In this document: positions 8,183-16,201 of the stretch, one piece after another | Position numbering within the stretch: position 1 is the first letter of the stretch | Layout of the letters: the number at the start of each line of letters is the position of its first letter | Source of the DNA: Hyphomicrobiales bacterium | GTDB lineage: Bacteria; Pseudomonadota; Alphaproteobacteria; Rhizobiales; Beijerinckiaceae | Assembly (NCBI GenBank): GCA_027483505.1 | Contig: JAIXUP010000009.1 | Location: 186,001 to 250,000 of the forward strand | Length of the DNA: 64,000 nt | Direction: 5' to 3' | Made by a program: the position numbers and the translations under genes | Notes under the pieces: model-generated | The model's input: the letters and a program-made list of their open reading frames with translations, nothing else | The model's database searches: none | Told to the model about the DNA's origin: nothing

Positions 8183-8950
8183 TCAGCCGCCGCTGAGCTG
8201 GACGCGGCGCGCGGCGTGCATCAGCCTGGGCAGGTAGGTCTCGACCATCTCGGCTTCGGAAATGCGCGCCGACTGCGCGCTCAGATTGATCGCGAGCGTT
8301 GCGTTGCGCGGCCGGCCTTCGATCGATACCGCGATCGAGCGCAGCCCGATCTCGAGTTCTTCGCTGACGAGCGCATAGCCGCGGGCCCTGACGAGCGCGA
8401 GGCGCTCCTTCAAGGCCGCTCTGGTTGTCAGGGTCTGCGGCGTCAGCGCCCGGAGCGGCGAGGTCTGCAGGAAGGCCTCCAGTTCGTTGTGATGCATCCG
8501 CGCCAGAAGGGCCTGTCCCATGGATGCGGCGTGGGCCGGCAGGCGCGAGCCCACCGCAAGGCCGACCGTCATGATGCGGTGGCGGGCCGGCGAGCGGGCG
8601 ACATAGACGATGTCATGGCCGTCGAGGGTGGCCGCTGAGGCGGACTCCCCGATCTCCAGCGTCAGGTCCTGCAGGATGTCGCGGACGGTTTCCAGCTCTG
8701 ACATGCCGGAGAGGTAGGCGTGGCCGAGTTCGAGCACGCCAGCTGTCAGTTCGAAGTTCTTGCCGTCGGTGCGGGCCAGACCCTCGCCGCACAGCGTGTA
8801 GAGAAAGCGCCGGGCCGCGGCGCGGGTCAGACCGGTTCTGTCCGAAACATCGGTGATGGTGAGGCTGCGCACCCCGCCAAAGCTTCGCAGGACAGCAAGG
8901 CCTCGGCTGAAGGATTCGACCGTTTCAAGTTTCTGGGCCATGGCGCGCAT
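8183..8950 (-). CDS. pcaR: IclR family regulator of the pca operon (PcaR-like)
   Basis: The product of 255 residues (from ATG 8950; ATG 8941 is equally possible) has an N-terminal winged HTH (about 20-75) and an IclR effector domain. It resembles the PcaR/PcaU/PobR subgroup that controls protocatechuate catabolism. It is divergent from pcaI, and the gap holds a 15-bp site very like the Pseudomonas PcaR operator. I infer that it activates the pca operon when beta-ketoadipate or protocatechuate is present and represses itself. The symbol is given by context and family, not by a search. The open frame continues to 9097, but that part would cover the operator. Confidence 0.8.
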   Translation of the reverse strand: MRAMAQKLETVESFSRGLAVLRSFGGVRSLTITDVSDRTGLTRAAARRFLYTLCGEGLARTDGKNFELTAGVLELGHAYLSGMSELETVRDILQDLTLEIGESASAATLDGHDIVYVARSPARHRIMTVGLAVGSRLPAHAASMGQALLARMHHNELEAFLQTSPLRALTPQTLTTRAALKERLALVRARGYALVSEELEIGLRSIAVSIEGRPRNATLAINLSAQSARISEAEMVETYLPRLMHAARRVQLSGG

Positions 8951-8990
8951 TTCGTCATCCCGATGGGCAGCCTTGCGATGATCCGTAATT

Positions 8991-9005
8991 GTTCGATAAA
9001 CGAAC
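8991..9005. promoter_or_regulatory. PcaR-type operator
   Basis: GTTCGATAAACGAAC is a perfect inverted repeat (GTTCG-N5-CGAAC). From memory, the 15-bp PcaR site of Pseudomonas putida is GTTCGATAATCGCAC, which differs at three positions. A looser copy, CCGCTAAACGCAC, follows at 9012-9024. It lies 111 bp before the pcaI start and 41 bp before the regulator start, suited to joint control. Confidence 0.7.
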
Positions 9006-9115
9006 ATCAAGCCGCTAAACGCACAAATGATTGCACGCTCCTGGCGGGATCGGCATGTTGCCGAAACAGCGGCGATGCACTTTGGCAGCATGGCCACGGG
9101 CGGGAGAACCTATCG

Positions 9116-9973
9116 ATGGCCGAGTTCATGTCCCTCAGCGCTGCTGTCGAACAGCACCTGCGCGATGGCCTGACCGTGGCAATGGAAGGCTTCACGCACC
9201 TCATCCCCTATGCTGCAGGCCACGAGGTGATCCGGCAGTGCAAACGCGATCTGACCATCATCCGGATGACGCCGGACATCCTGTATGACCAGCTCATCGG
9301 GATGGGGCTGGTGCGCAAGATGGTGTTCTCCTGGGGCGGGAATCCCGGCGTCGGCTCGCTGCACCGGATGCGCGACGCAGTCGAGAACGGCTTCCCGGAA
9401 CGGCTCGAGCTGGAGGAGCACAGCCATGCCGCAATGGCCAACGCCTATGAGGCTGGCGCGTCGAACCTGCCCTTCGCGGTATTCCGCGGCTACAAGGGCG
9501 TGGACCTGCCGAAGGTCAATCCGAACATCCGCTCCGTCGCCTGTCCCTACACCGGCGAAATCCTGGCCACGGTTCCCGCGATCCGGCCCGATGTGGCGAT
9601 CATCCATGCGCTGCGGGCCGACCGGCAGGGCAATGTCATGCTTGAAGGTATCGTCGGCGTGCAGAAGGAGGCCGTTCTGGCGGCGCGGGCGTCGATCGTC
9701 ACCGTCGAGGAGATTGTCGATGATTTCGGGCCTCGCAGCGCCAATGCCGTGATCCTGCCGCACTGGACCGTCGGAGCGATCGTGCATGTTCCGGGCGGGG
9801 CGTATCCCTCTTACGCCCACGGCTATTACAAGCGGGCCAACGCCTTCTACATCGGCTGGGACGCGATCGCGCGCGAGCGCGAGAGCTTCGCCGCCTGGAT
9901 GAAGGCGAACGTGCTGGACGGATCGCCTGACAGTTTTGCAAGCTTGGCCTTCGGGTCCAGGAAGAGTGCATGA
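9116..9973 (+). CDS. pcaI: 3-oxoadipate CoA-transferase subunit A
   Basis: The ATG at 9116 follows a GGGAGAA ribosome site and gives 285 residues; the frame open from 8720 runs through the regulator gene and is not coding there. The product belongs to the family I CoA-transferase alpha subunits of the longer glutaconate/CatI type. The glycine-rich segment GAIVHVPGGAYPSYAHGY lies in the C-terminal third. With subunit B it moves CoA from succinyl-CoA to 3-oxoadipate in the beta-ketoadipate pathway. It is the first gene of the pcaIJHGL operon; co-location with protocatechuate dioxygenase supports this substrate over glutaconate. Confidence 0.85.
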   Translation: MAEFMSLSAAVEQHLRDGLTVAMEGFTHLIPYAAGHEVIRQCKRDLTIIRMTPDILYDQLIGMGLVRKMVFSWGGNPGVGSLHRMRDAVENGFPERLELEEHSHAAMANAYEAGASNLPFAVFRGYKGVDLPKVNPNIRSVACPYTGEILATVPAIRPDVAIIHALRADRQGNVMLEGIVGVQKEAVLAARASIVTVEEIVDDFGPRSANAVILPHWTVGAIVHVPGGAYPSYAHGYYKRANAFYIGWDAIARERESFAAWMKANVLDGSPDSFASLAFGSRKSA

Positions 9974-9983
9974 GGATAGGGCC

Positions 9984-10748
9984 ATGAGCTATTCCGCCAC
10001 CGAAATCATGACCATCGTCGCGTCCCGCTTCCTCACGAACAGCGACATCTGCTTCGTCGGCATCGGTGCACCGTCCGCAGCCTGCAATCTGGCGCGGCTG
10101 ACCCATGCGCCGGACATCACGCTGATCTACGAGTCCGGCACGCTGGGCACGCGGCCTGATGTGCTGCCGCTCTCGATCGGCGATGGCGAGTTGTGCGACA
10201 CGGCGCTGACCACGGTGTCCGTGCCGGAGATGTTCCGTTACTGGCTGCAGGGCGGGCGGATCACGCTCGGCTTTCTGGGCGGCGCGCAGATCGACCGGTT
10301 CGGCAATCTGAACACGACGGTGGTCGGCGACTATGCCAATCCAAAGGTCCGCCTTCCCGGCGGCGGCGGGGCGCCCGAGATCGCGTCGAGCTGTGGCGAG
10401 GTTTTCATCATCATGGCGATGAACCCGCGCGCTTTCATGACGAGGCTGCCGTTCATCACCTCGATGGGGCATGGCGCCGGCAGGGGCTCGCGCGAAGCGC
10501 TGGGCCTTTCCACCAAGGGGCCGACGCGGCTGATCACGGATCTATGCCTGTTCGAGCCCGATCCGGAGACGAGCGAGCTGACGGTCACGGCCATCCATCC
10601 GGGGGTAACGCGGGAGATGATCCAGGCACAATGCGGCTGGCCGGTGCGCCATGCGGATAAGGTCGGCCTGACGCCGGCTCCGACCGACAATGAACTGGCT
10701 GTGCTGCGCGATCTTCAGGCGCGCACCAATCAGGCGCATGCTGCGTGA
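9984..10748 (+). CDS. pcaJ: 3-oxoadipate CoA-transferase subunit B
   Basis: Start ATG 9984 has GGATAGG just upstream; the product is 254 residues. It is a family I CoA-transferase beta subunit. The catalytic Glu is in IYESGTLG at about residues 51-58, which takes the place of the classical SENG motif. Glycine-rich segments such as LPGGGGAPEIASS follow. It forms a heteromer with the preceding subunit, giving 3-oxoadipyl-CoA for thiolytic cleavage; the thiolase is not in this window. The gap to pcaI is 10 bases and pcaH starts 11 bases after its stop. Confidence 0.86.
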   Translation: MSYSATEIMTIVASRFLTNSDICFVGIGAPSAACNLARLTHAPDITLIYESGTLGTRPDVLPLSIGDGELCDTALTTVSVPEMFRYWLQGGRITLGFLGGAQIDRFGNLNTTVVGDYANPKVRLPGGGGAPEIASSCGEVFIIMAMNPRAFMTRLPFITSMGHGAGRGSREALGLSTKGPTRLITDLCLFEPDPETSELTVTAIHPGVTREMIQAQCGWPVRHADKVGLTPAPTDNELAVLRDLQARTNQAHAA

Positions 10749-10759
10749 CGGAGGGTGCA

Positions 10760-11473
10760 ATGACGAGGCTGATCTATCCGCTCGACGGGCTGAAGGCGCA
10801 TCCGCCCTCACTCTCTCCGGCCTACACAAGCACTGTCCGGCGTGCGCCGTCGAAGCCGCTGATCCTGCTACCGCATTCGCTGACCGAAGTGACCGGTCCG
10901 GTCTATGGCCATGACAGCGTCGTGGCGGGCGAGGCCGACCTGACGCGGCAGCATGCCGGCGAGCCGCTGGGCGAGCGGATCATCGTCACCGGACGCGTCC
11001 TTGACGAGGATGGCCGACCGGTGCCCGACAGTCTGGTCGAGGTCTGGCAGGCCAACGCCGCCGGCCGGTATATCCACGTGAAGGACCAGCATCCGGCACC
11101 GCTCGACGCCAACTTCACCGGCGCGGGCCGCTGCCTGACCGATACGGACGGGCGCTACCGTTTCGTGACCGTGAAGCCCGGCGCCTATCCCTGGCGCAAT
11201 CATCACAATGCGTGGCGTCCGGCGCATATCCATCTGTCGCTGTTCGGGCACAGCTTTCTCAGCCGGCTGGTGACCCAGATGTATTTTCCGGGCGATCCGC
11301 TGTTTCCGTTCGATCCGATCTTCAACTCGATCCCGGACGAGGCGGCGCGCAACCGCCTGATCGCGCGCTTCGATCTGTCGGTCACCGAACCGGAGTGGGC
11401 GTTGGGCTACCAGTTCGACATCGTCCTGCGCGGGCGTCAGGCCACGCCGATGGAGGAGCCCCATCATGACTGA
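10760..11473 (+). CDS. pcaH: Protocatechuate 3,4-dioxygenase beta subunit
   Basis: A GTG at 10745 is in frame, but GGAGGG at 10750-10755 points to ATG 10760 (237 residues). The product is the iron-bearing subunit of the intradiol dioxygenase that opens protocatechuate to 3-carboxy-cis,cis-muconate. All four Fe(III) ligands of the Pseudomonas enzyme are conserved: Tyr at about 104 (GRYIH), Tyr at about 143 (GAYPW), and His at about 156 and 158 (PAHIH). The stop overlaps pcaG by 8 bases, in keeping with stoichiometric subunit production. Confidence 0.95.
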   Translation: MTRLIYPLDGLKAHPPSLSPAYTSTVRRAPSKPLILLPHSLTEVTGPVYGHDSVVAGEADLTRQHAGEPLGERIIVTGRVLDEDGRPVPDSLVEVWQANAAGRYIHVKDQHPAPLDANFTGAGRCLTDTDGRYRFVTVKPGAYPWRNHHNAWRPAHIHLSLFGHSFLSRLVTQMYFPGDPLFPFDPIFNSIPDEAARNRLIARFDLSVTEPEWALGYQFDIVLRGRQATPMEEPHHD

Positions 11474-12062
11474 GCTGTTGTCCCCAGTCCATGACCTGAC
11501 GCCATCGCAGACGGTCGGGCCGTTCTTTCATTTCATGCTGACGCCGAAAGCCTACGGCGTGCGCGAGATCTTCACGGCTGACCTGACCCAGGAGGGACCG
11601 GGCGGCGACAGGCTTCGCATCGAGGGACGCGTGCTTGATGCGGACGGCGCACCCATTCCCGACGCCATGGTGGAAATCTGGCAGGCGGACGCCAATGGCG
11701 CCTATGCGCATCCCGCCTCGCCCAAACCTGCCGCCAATGGCTTCCGCGGCTTTGGACGGTGCCCGACCGACGCCCATGGCGCCTTCGCCTTCGACACCAT
11801 CATGCCCGGCATTGTGACGACCTTTGACGGCGCGCCGCAGTCGCCGCACATCGCCGTCACACTGTTCGCACGCGGCATGACCCGTCATCTTGTCACGCGG
11901 ATCTATTTTGCCGGCCGCGACGACCTGGCCGCCGACCCGGTTCTGGCACTGGTGCCGCCGGAACGTCGCAGCACGCTCCTGGCGGTCGCCGTTGCGAAGG
12001 GCCTGTGGGAGTTCACCATCCGCCTTGGCGGCGACGCTGAAACCGTGTTCTTTGAGGCCTGA
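11466..12062 (+). CDS. pcaG: Protocatechuate 3,4-dioxygenase alpha subunit
   Basis: This 198-residue paralogue of PcaH keeps the intradiol dioxygenase beta-sandwich but lacks the iron ligands, as in known alpha subunits: TVGPFFHF near residues 16-23, the VEIWQADANGAY strand near 69-80 and SPHIAVTLFARG. It helps form the active site of the (alpha-beta)n protocatechuate 3,4-dioxygenase. It overlaps pcaH by 8 bases and is followed 52 bases later by the fused pcaL gene. Confidence 0.93.
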   Translation: MTELLSPVHDLTPSQTVGPFFHFMLTPKAYGVREIFTADLTQEGPGGDRLRIEGRVLDADGAPIPDAMVEIWQADANGAYAHPASPKPAANGFRGFGRCPTDAHGAFAFDTIMPGIVTTFDGAPQSPHIAVTLFARGMTRHLVTRIYFAGRDDLAADPVLALVPPERRSTLLAVAVAKGLWEFTIRLGGDAETVFFEA

Positions 12063-12114
12063 CCTTGGGGCCGAACCGTCAACCGCCTGCTCCAACCACT
12101 CCGGAAAGCCTGCC

Positions 12115-13314
12115 ATGCCTGAAGCCCTGATCAATGGCGTTACGCTCAGCTACGAGGTGCGTGGCCCGGCCGGCGCGCCGCCCGTGGTGTTCTCCAATTC
12201 GTTGGGCACAAACCGCGCCATGTGGGCGCCGCAACTGTCGGCGCTGACCGGGCGGTTCCGTTGCCTCAGCTACGATACGCGCGGCCACGGCCAGTCACCG
12301 GTGTCGGGGCGGCCTTTTGCGATCAGTGATCTGGCCGATGACCTTGCCGGTCTGATCGAGCACGTGTTCGGCAAAACACCGGTCCATGTCGTCGGGCTGT
12401 CGCTGGGCGGCATGACCGGCATGGCGCTGGCGATCCGGCGGCCCGATCTGGTGGCCTCGCTGACGCCGATGGCGACCTTCGCCCTGACGGCTGCGCCCGC
12501 GTCCTGGGTCGAGCGCGCCGCGATCGTGCGCAAGGGCGGGGTCGAGGCCTTCGCGTCCACCATCCTGCAGCGCTGGTTCACGCCGGGCTTCGCGCAGTTG
12601 CAGCCCGCGCTTTACGCCAGCACCGAGGCAATGCTGCTGGCGACGCCGCGCGAAGGCTACGCTGCCTGCTGCGACGCCATCCGCGACCTTGATCTGATGG
12701 CCGGCCTCAAGGGCATCACAGCGCCGACGCTGGTGTTCTCCGGAGCCGACGATCCTGCCTCGCCGCCAGCCCTGCAGGACGCCATTCGCGACGCCATTCC
12801 CGGGGCCGGGCTCGTGCGCCTCAGTCCGGCGGCGCACATCATGAACCTCGAGCAGCCCGATCAGGTCAGCGCGCTGCTGACGGCATGGCTCGATCTCAAC
12901 CGCGCCCGTCTTGGCGCGCCGGCCCAACGCCCGGCGGCGCTGGAGGACGGGCTTGCCAACCGCAAGGCGGTTCTGGGTGCCGCGCATGTCGAACGCTCGC
13001 TGGCCAATGCCGGCGCGTTCAGCAGCCCGTGGCAGGAGTTCATCATGCGTACAGCCTGGGGCGAGGTCTGGGGCGATGCGACGCTGCCGTGGAAAACGCG
13101 CTCTCTGCTGACATTGCAGACGATGATCGCGCTCAACCGAGAGGAGGAGTTCAAACTCCACCTCAGGCCCGCCCTGCACAATGGCGTGTCCCTGCGCGAG
13201 CTTCGCGCCGCGCTCATCCAGGCCGCTGTCTATATCGGCGTGCCGGCCGCCAACAACGCCTTCAAATGGGCACGCGACGTGCTTGGCGACGAACTGGATG
13301 CGATCGGAGGCTGA
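12115..13314 (+). CDS. pcaL: Fused 3-oxoadipate enol-lactonase / 4-carboxymuconolactone decarboxylase
   Basis: The 399-residue product is a fusion. Residues 1-262 form an alpha/beta hydrolase (PcaD) with the nucleophile Ser at about 96 in GLSLGG, acid Asp at about 212-213 (SGADD) and His at about 241. Residues 276-395 form a carboxymuconolactone decarboxylase domain (PcaC), with LPWKTRSLLTLQTMIAL at about 324-340. The fusion order is that of PcaL in actinobacteria. It converts 4-carboxymuconolactone to enol-lactone and then to 3-oxoadipate. The ATG at 12115 is chosen because the hydrolase fold starts there. The partner cycloisomerase PcaB is not nearby. Confidence 0.92.
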   Translation: MPEALINGVTLSYEVRGPAGAPPVVFSNSLGTNRAMWAPQLSALTGRFRCLSYDTRGHGQSPVSGRPFAISDLADDLAGLIEHVFGKTPVHVVGLSLGGMTGMALAIRRPDLVASLTPMATFALTAAPASWVERAAIVRKGGVEAFASTILQRWFTPGFAQLQPALYASTEAMLLATPREGYAACCDAIRDLDLMAGLKGITAPTLVFSGADDPASPPALQDAIRDAIPGAGLVRLSPAAHIMNLEQPDQVSALLTAWLDLNRARLGAPAQRPAALEDGLANRKAVLGAAHVERSLANAGAFSSPWQEFIMRTAWGEVWGDATLPWKTRSLLTLQTMIALNREEEFKLHLRPALHNGVSLRELRAALIQAAVYIGVPAANNAFKWARDVLGDELDAIGG

Positions 13315-13320
13315 ACCGCG

Positions 13321-14088
13321 TCAAAGGCGCGCCGTCACGCCGCCGTCGACATAAAGCACATGGCCGGTGACGAACGAGCCGGCATCGGAGGCGAGGAAGA
13401 TCGCCGCCCCCACCAGTTCCTCGACCTTGCCCCAGCGGCCAAGGGGCGTGCGGTCTGTGAGCCAGCCGGAAAAGGCCGGATCGGCCACCAGCGCCTTGTT
13501 CAGTTCGGTGTCAAAATAGCCGGGACCGATCCCGTTGACGCGGATGCCATGCTTGCCCCAGTCGATCGCCATGCCTTTGGTCAGCATCTTCACGGCGCCC
13601 TTGGATGCGGTGTAGGGCGCAATGCCTGGGCGGCCCAGTTCGCTCTGGACGGAACAGATGTTGATGATCACGCCGCGCCGGCGGGTGATCATGCCCTTCA
13701 CGACGGCCTTGGACACCACGAAGACACTGTCGAGGTTGGTGCGCATGAGGCGCGACCAGTCCTCTTCGGCATAGTCCTCGAGCGGACCGCGCTTCTGCAT
13801 GCCAGCATTGTTGACCAGGATGTCGATCGGGCCGATCTCGGCTTCGATGCGCTCGACTTCCGGTCCGACCTCGGCGCTGCTGGCCGCATCGAAGCGGCTC
13901 GTGCTGATCTCGTGCCCCGCCGCGCGCAGGCTGGCGGCCCCGCTGTCGAGGCGCGCCTGATCGCGGCCGTTGAGCACCACATGGACGCCCGCCGCCGCAT
14001 AGCCCGCCGCCAGCGCATGGCCGATCCCCGTGCTGGAGCCGGTGATCAGCGCAATCTGGCCTTTCAGATCGAACAATGTTGATGTCAT
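13321..14088 (-). CDS. idnO: SDR oxidoreductase, gluconate 5-dehydrogenase-like
   Basis: This 255-residue classical short-chain dehydrogenase has the cofactor motif TGSSTGIG at about 16-23, NNAG near 92-95 and the YTASKGAVK catalytic Tyr/Lys near 157-165. The whole sequence looks like gluconate 5-dehydrogenase (IdnO/Ga5DH), which reduces 5-keto-D-gluconate to D-gluconate. GGGGGA lies just upstream; ATG 14091 and 14088 are adjacent and 14088 gives the better spacing. It is divergent from an idonate-5-dehydrogenase-like gene, which supports the assignment. The symbol is tentative, as SDR specificity is hard to read. Confidence 0.75.
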   Translation of the reverse strand: MTSTLFDLKGQIALITGSSTGIGHALAAGYAAAGVHVVLNGRDQARLDSGAASLRAAGHEISTSRFDAASSAEVGPEVERIEAEIGPIDILVNNAGMQKRGPLEDYAEEDWSRLMRTNLDSVFVVSKAVVKGMITRRRGVIINICSVQSELGRPGIAPYTASKGAVKMLTKGMAIDWGKHGIRVNGIGPGYFDTELNKALVADPAFSGWLTDRTPLGRWGKVEELVGAAIFLASDAGSFVTGHVLYVDGGVTARL

Positions 14089-14131
14089 CATCTTTCCCCC
14101 ACGTCGCATGATCCTAATCAGACGGGCGTGG

Positions 14132-14151
14132 ATTCGTCACCCGTCACGAAT
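14132..14151. promoter_or_regulatory. Candidate operator between idnO and idnD
   Basis: ATTCGT-N8-ACGAAT is a perfect inverted repeat in the middle of the 92-bp gap between the divergent idnO- and idnD-like genes, a good place for a repressor of both. No regulator gene of an obvious sugar-acid type is adjacent; the Lrp gene downstream of idnD is a weak candidate. Confidence 0.4.
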
Positions 14152-14180
14152 GCGCAAGATTGAACAACAAGGAGAGGCCG

Positions 14181-15212
14181 ATGAAGGCTGTCATGATCCA
14201 TGCCGCGCGCGACCTGCGCATCGCCGATGTCGCGGCAACTGCGCCCGGGCCGGGACAGGTGCGGGTGCGGATCGGCGCGGGCGGAATCTGTGGCTCCGAC
14301 CTGCACTATTACCAGCATGGCGGGTTCGGCGTCATTCGCCTGAAGGAGCCGATGGTGCTTGGCCATGAGGTCGCCGGAACCGTCGAGGCGCTGGGCGAGG
14401 GGGTCTCGCATGTGGCGGTGGGCGCACGGGTGGCGGTCAGCCCGAGCCTGCCCTGCGGCGTTTGCCGCTTCTGCCAGCGCGGCCTGCAGCAGCACTGCCT
14501 CGACATGCGGTTCTATGGCAGCGCGATGCGCTTCCCCCATGTGCATGGGGCCTTCCGGGAAGCGGTGGTCTGCGAGGCTGTGCAGGTCCACGAGGTGACG
14601 GGTGACGTCAGCCTCGGCGAGGCGGCCATGGCGGAGCCCCTGGCGGTCTGTCTGCATGCTGCGAGGCGGGCCGGGCCGCTTCTGGGCGCACGTGTGCTGG
14701 TCACCGGCTCCGGCCCGATCGGCGTTCTGGCGGCGATCGCGGCGCGCCGCGCCGGGGCGGCGGAGATCGTCGTCACCGATATTGCCAACCAGCCCCTGGC
14801 CTATGCGCGGTCCGCCGGGGCCGATGCGGCGCTGAACACGGCGGCGCATCCGGAGGTGCTGGACCCCTACAAGGCCGACAAGGGACAGTTCGACGTCTGT
14901 CTCGAGGCGTCCGGCAACGGCCATGCGCTGCGCGCCGCGCTGGACGTTGTGCGGCCGGGCGGAGTGATCGTCACGCTGGGGCTGGGCGGCGAGGTGAGCC
15001 TGCCGCTCAACACCGTGGTCGCCAAGGAGATCGAGTTGCGCGGCACATTCCGCTTCCACGAGGAGTTCGGGCTGGCCGTCCGGATGATCAGCCGGAAGCT
15101 GGTCGATGTGAAGCCGCTGATCAGCCACACCATGGCTGTCGATGATGCGTTGGTGGCCTTTGAACTCGCCGGTGACCGCTCGCAGGCCATGAAGGTTCAA
15201 CTCAGCTTCTGA
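14181..15212 (+). CDS. idnD: L-idonate 5-dehydrogenase-like zinc alcohol dehydrogenase
   Basis: The ATG at 14181 is preceded by AGGAGAGG, so the in-frame ATG at 14160 is rejected; the product has 343 residues. It is a zinc-dependent medium-chain dehydrogenase. The catalytic zinc site includes Cys at about 37 (GGICGSD) and GHE at about 61-63. The structural zinc Cys cluster is CGVCRFCQRGLQQHC at about 93-107, and the Rossmann motif GSGPIG lies near 175-180. It likely oxidises L-idonate to 5-ketogluconate, the substrate of the divergent idnO product. Sorbitol/xylitol dehydrogenase activity is an alternative. Confidence 0.82.
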   Translation: MKAVMIHAARDLRIADVAATAPGPGQVRVRIGAGGICGSDLHYYQHGGFGVIRLKEPMVLGHEVAGTVEALGEGVSHVAVGARVAVSPSLPCGVCRFCQRGLQQHCLDMRFYGSAMRFPHVHGAFREAVVCEAVQVHEVTGDVSLGEAAMAEPLAVCLHAARRAGPLLGARVLVTGSGPIGVLAAIAARRAGAAEIVVTDIANQPLAYARSAGADAALNTAAHPEVLDPYKADKGQFDVCLEASGNGHALRAALDVVRPGGVIVTLGLGGEVSLPLNTVVAKEIELRGTFRFHEEFGLAVRMISRKLVDVKPLISHTMAVDDALVAFELAGDRSQAMKVQLSF

Positions 15213-15220
15213 GTGCGCCG

Positions 15221-15694
15221 TCAGGGCAGATAGGTCATCGGCAGTTCGTGGGTGTCCTTGATCTCTTCCATCACGAAGCTGGCGGAGACGTCGGTCATGT
15301 CGACCCGCGCAATCAGGCGTTGATACAGCCGGTCATAGGCCGCGACATCCGGCACGCGGGCGCGCAGGATGTAATCAATGTCGCCCGCCGTGCGGTAGGC
15401 CCCGATGATTTCGGGAAGCTCGGCAATCGCGGTGCGGAACGCCCGTGCCCAGTCGGCATTGTGCCGGCCGGTGCGCACCACGATGAAGACCGAGAGGCCG
15501 AGGTTCAGCGCGCGCGGCTCAAGCAGCGCCGCGCGGCCCCTGATGACGCCAGCGGCCTCAAGCTGCTGGATGCGCCGCCAGCAGGCATTGCGCGACAGGG
15601 CGATCCGTTCGCTCAGCGCATCGAGTGACAGGTCCGAATCGCGCTGAAGCTCGGTGAGGATGCGTTTATCGATTGCGTCGATCTGATGGGACAT
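15221..15694 (-). CDS. Lrp/AsnC family transcriptional regulator
   Basis: This 157-residue protein has an AsnC-type winged HTH at about 5-65 (SLDALSERIALSRNACWRRI) and a C-terminal RAM ligand-binding domain ending near residue 150. Such proteins form octamers and respond to amino acids. The gene converges with idnD (8 bases between stops) and is divergent from the DUF6356 gene, with a 121-bp AT-richer gap that should hold its promoter. Targets are unknown. Confidence 0.9.
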   Translation of the reverse strand: MSHQIDAIDKRILTELQRDSDLSLDALSERIALSRNACWRRIQQLEAAGVIRGRAALLEPRALNLGLSVFIVVRTGRHNADWARAFRTAIAELPEIIGAYRTAGDIDYILRARVPDVAAYDRLYQRLIARVDMTDVSASFVMEEIKDTHELPMTYLP

Positions 15695-15815
15695 TGTCTC
15701 TTAATTTTGTTCTTCTGGAGAAGGATATCTCGTATCTCGCCCAAACATTCAAGATATTCGGGACAAGTTTGGCCGCGCAGCCGGCTATCGTTAGGCACCT
15801 GCTACGGAGAGCGCG

Positions 15816-16061
15816 ATGTCCAACCCATTCACCCGTCATCCGGAAGCCCTTGGCGAAAGCTTTGGCCAGCACTTCGGCCATGCGATGAGCTATTCGGGGC
15901 GCCTGTTTCTCGCATCATGCGCGGCCTTCATCCACGCGCTGCTGCCCTTCCTGTTCGAGAAGACGGCCAGCACCATGATCAGGGCGATGTATGCCGAGAT
16001 GACCAGCCGCGGCGCCTCCGCTCCTGTCGAGCCGGCGCCGAGAATTCAGCCGGCCGAGTGA
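15816..16061 (+). CDS. DUF6356 family small protein
   Basis: The 81-residue product starts at an ATG preceded by GGAGAGCGCG. The pattern HPEALGESFGQHFGHAMSY, then a hydrophobic stretch with FIHALLPFLFEKTAS and IRAMYAEMTSR, is that of a small alphaproteobacterial family (DUF6356) of unknown function. One membrane segment is likely at about residues 30-48. It lies just upstream of the tRNA gene and divergent from the Lrp gene. Confidence 0.7.
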   Translation: MSNPFTRHPEALGESFGQHFGHAMSYSGRLFLASCAAFIHALLPFLFEKTASTMIRAMYAEMTSRGASAPVEPAPRIQPAE

Positions 16062-16119
16062 GCGAATTTGCTGAGCGGGGTTGAAACCCTCCACCATGCT
16101 GGCTATACGCACCGGCGGC

Positions 16120-16196
16120 AGCAGTGTAGCTCAGTTGGTTAGAGCGACGGATTCATAACCCGTAGGTCACCAGTTCAAGTCTGGTCACTGCTACCA
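16120..16196 (+). tRNA. tRNA with anticodon CAT (Met, elongator type likely)
   Basis: The cloverleaf closes. The acceptor stem AGCAGTG (16120-16126) pairs with CACTGCT (16186-16192), and discriminator A plus an encoded CCA end at 16196. The D arm GCTC...GAGC and T arm ACCAG-TTCAAGT-CTGGT are clear. The anticodon loop is TTCATAA. The A1-U72 pair in the acceptor excludes the usual unpaired C1 of initiator tRNA. Elongator Met is most likely; Ile2 with a lysidine-modified CAT anticodon cannot be excluded by eye. Confidence 0.93.
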
Positions 16197-16201
16197 ATCC
16201 T

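Noticed and set aside
16120-16196. Initiator tRNA-fMet
   Set aside because: The first acceptor pair is A-U, whereas initiators have an unpaired 1-72 position, and the anticodon stem lacks three consecutive G-C pairs.
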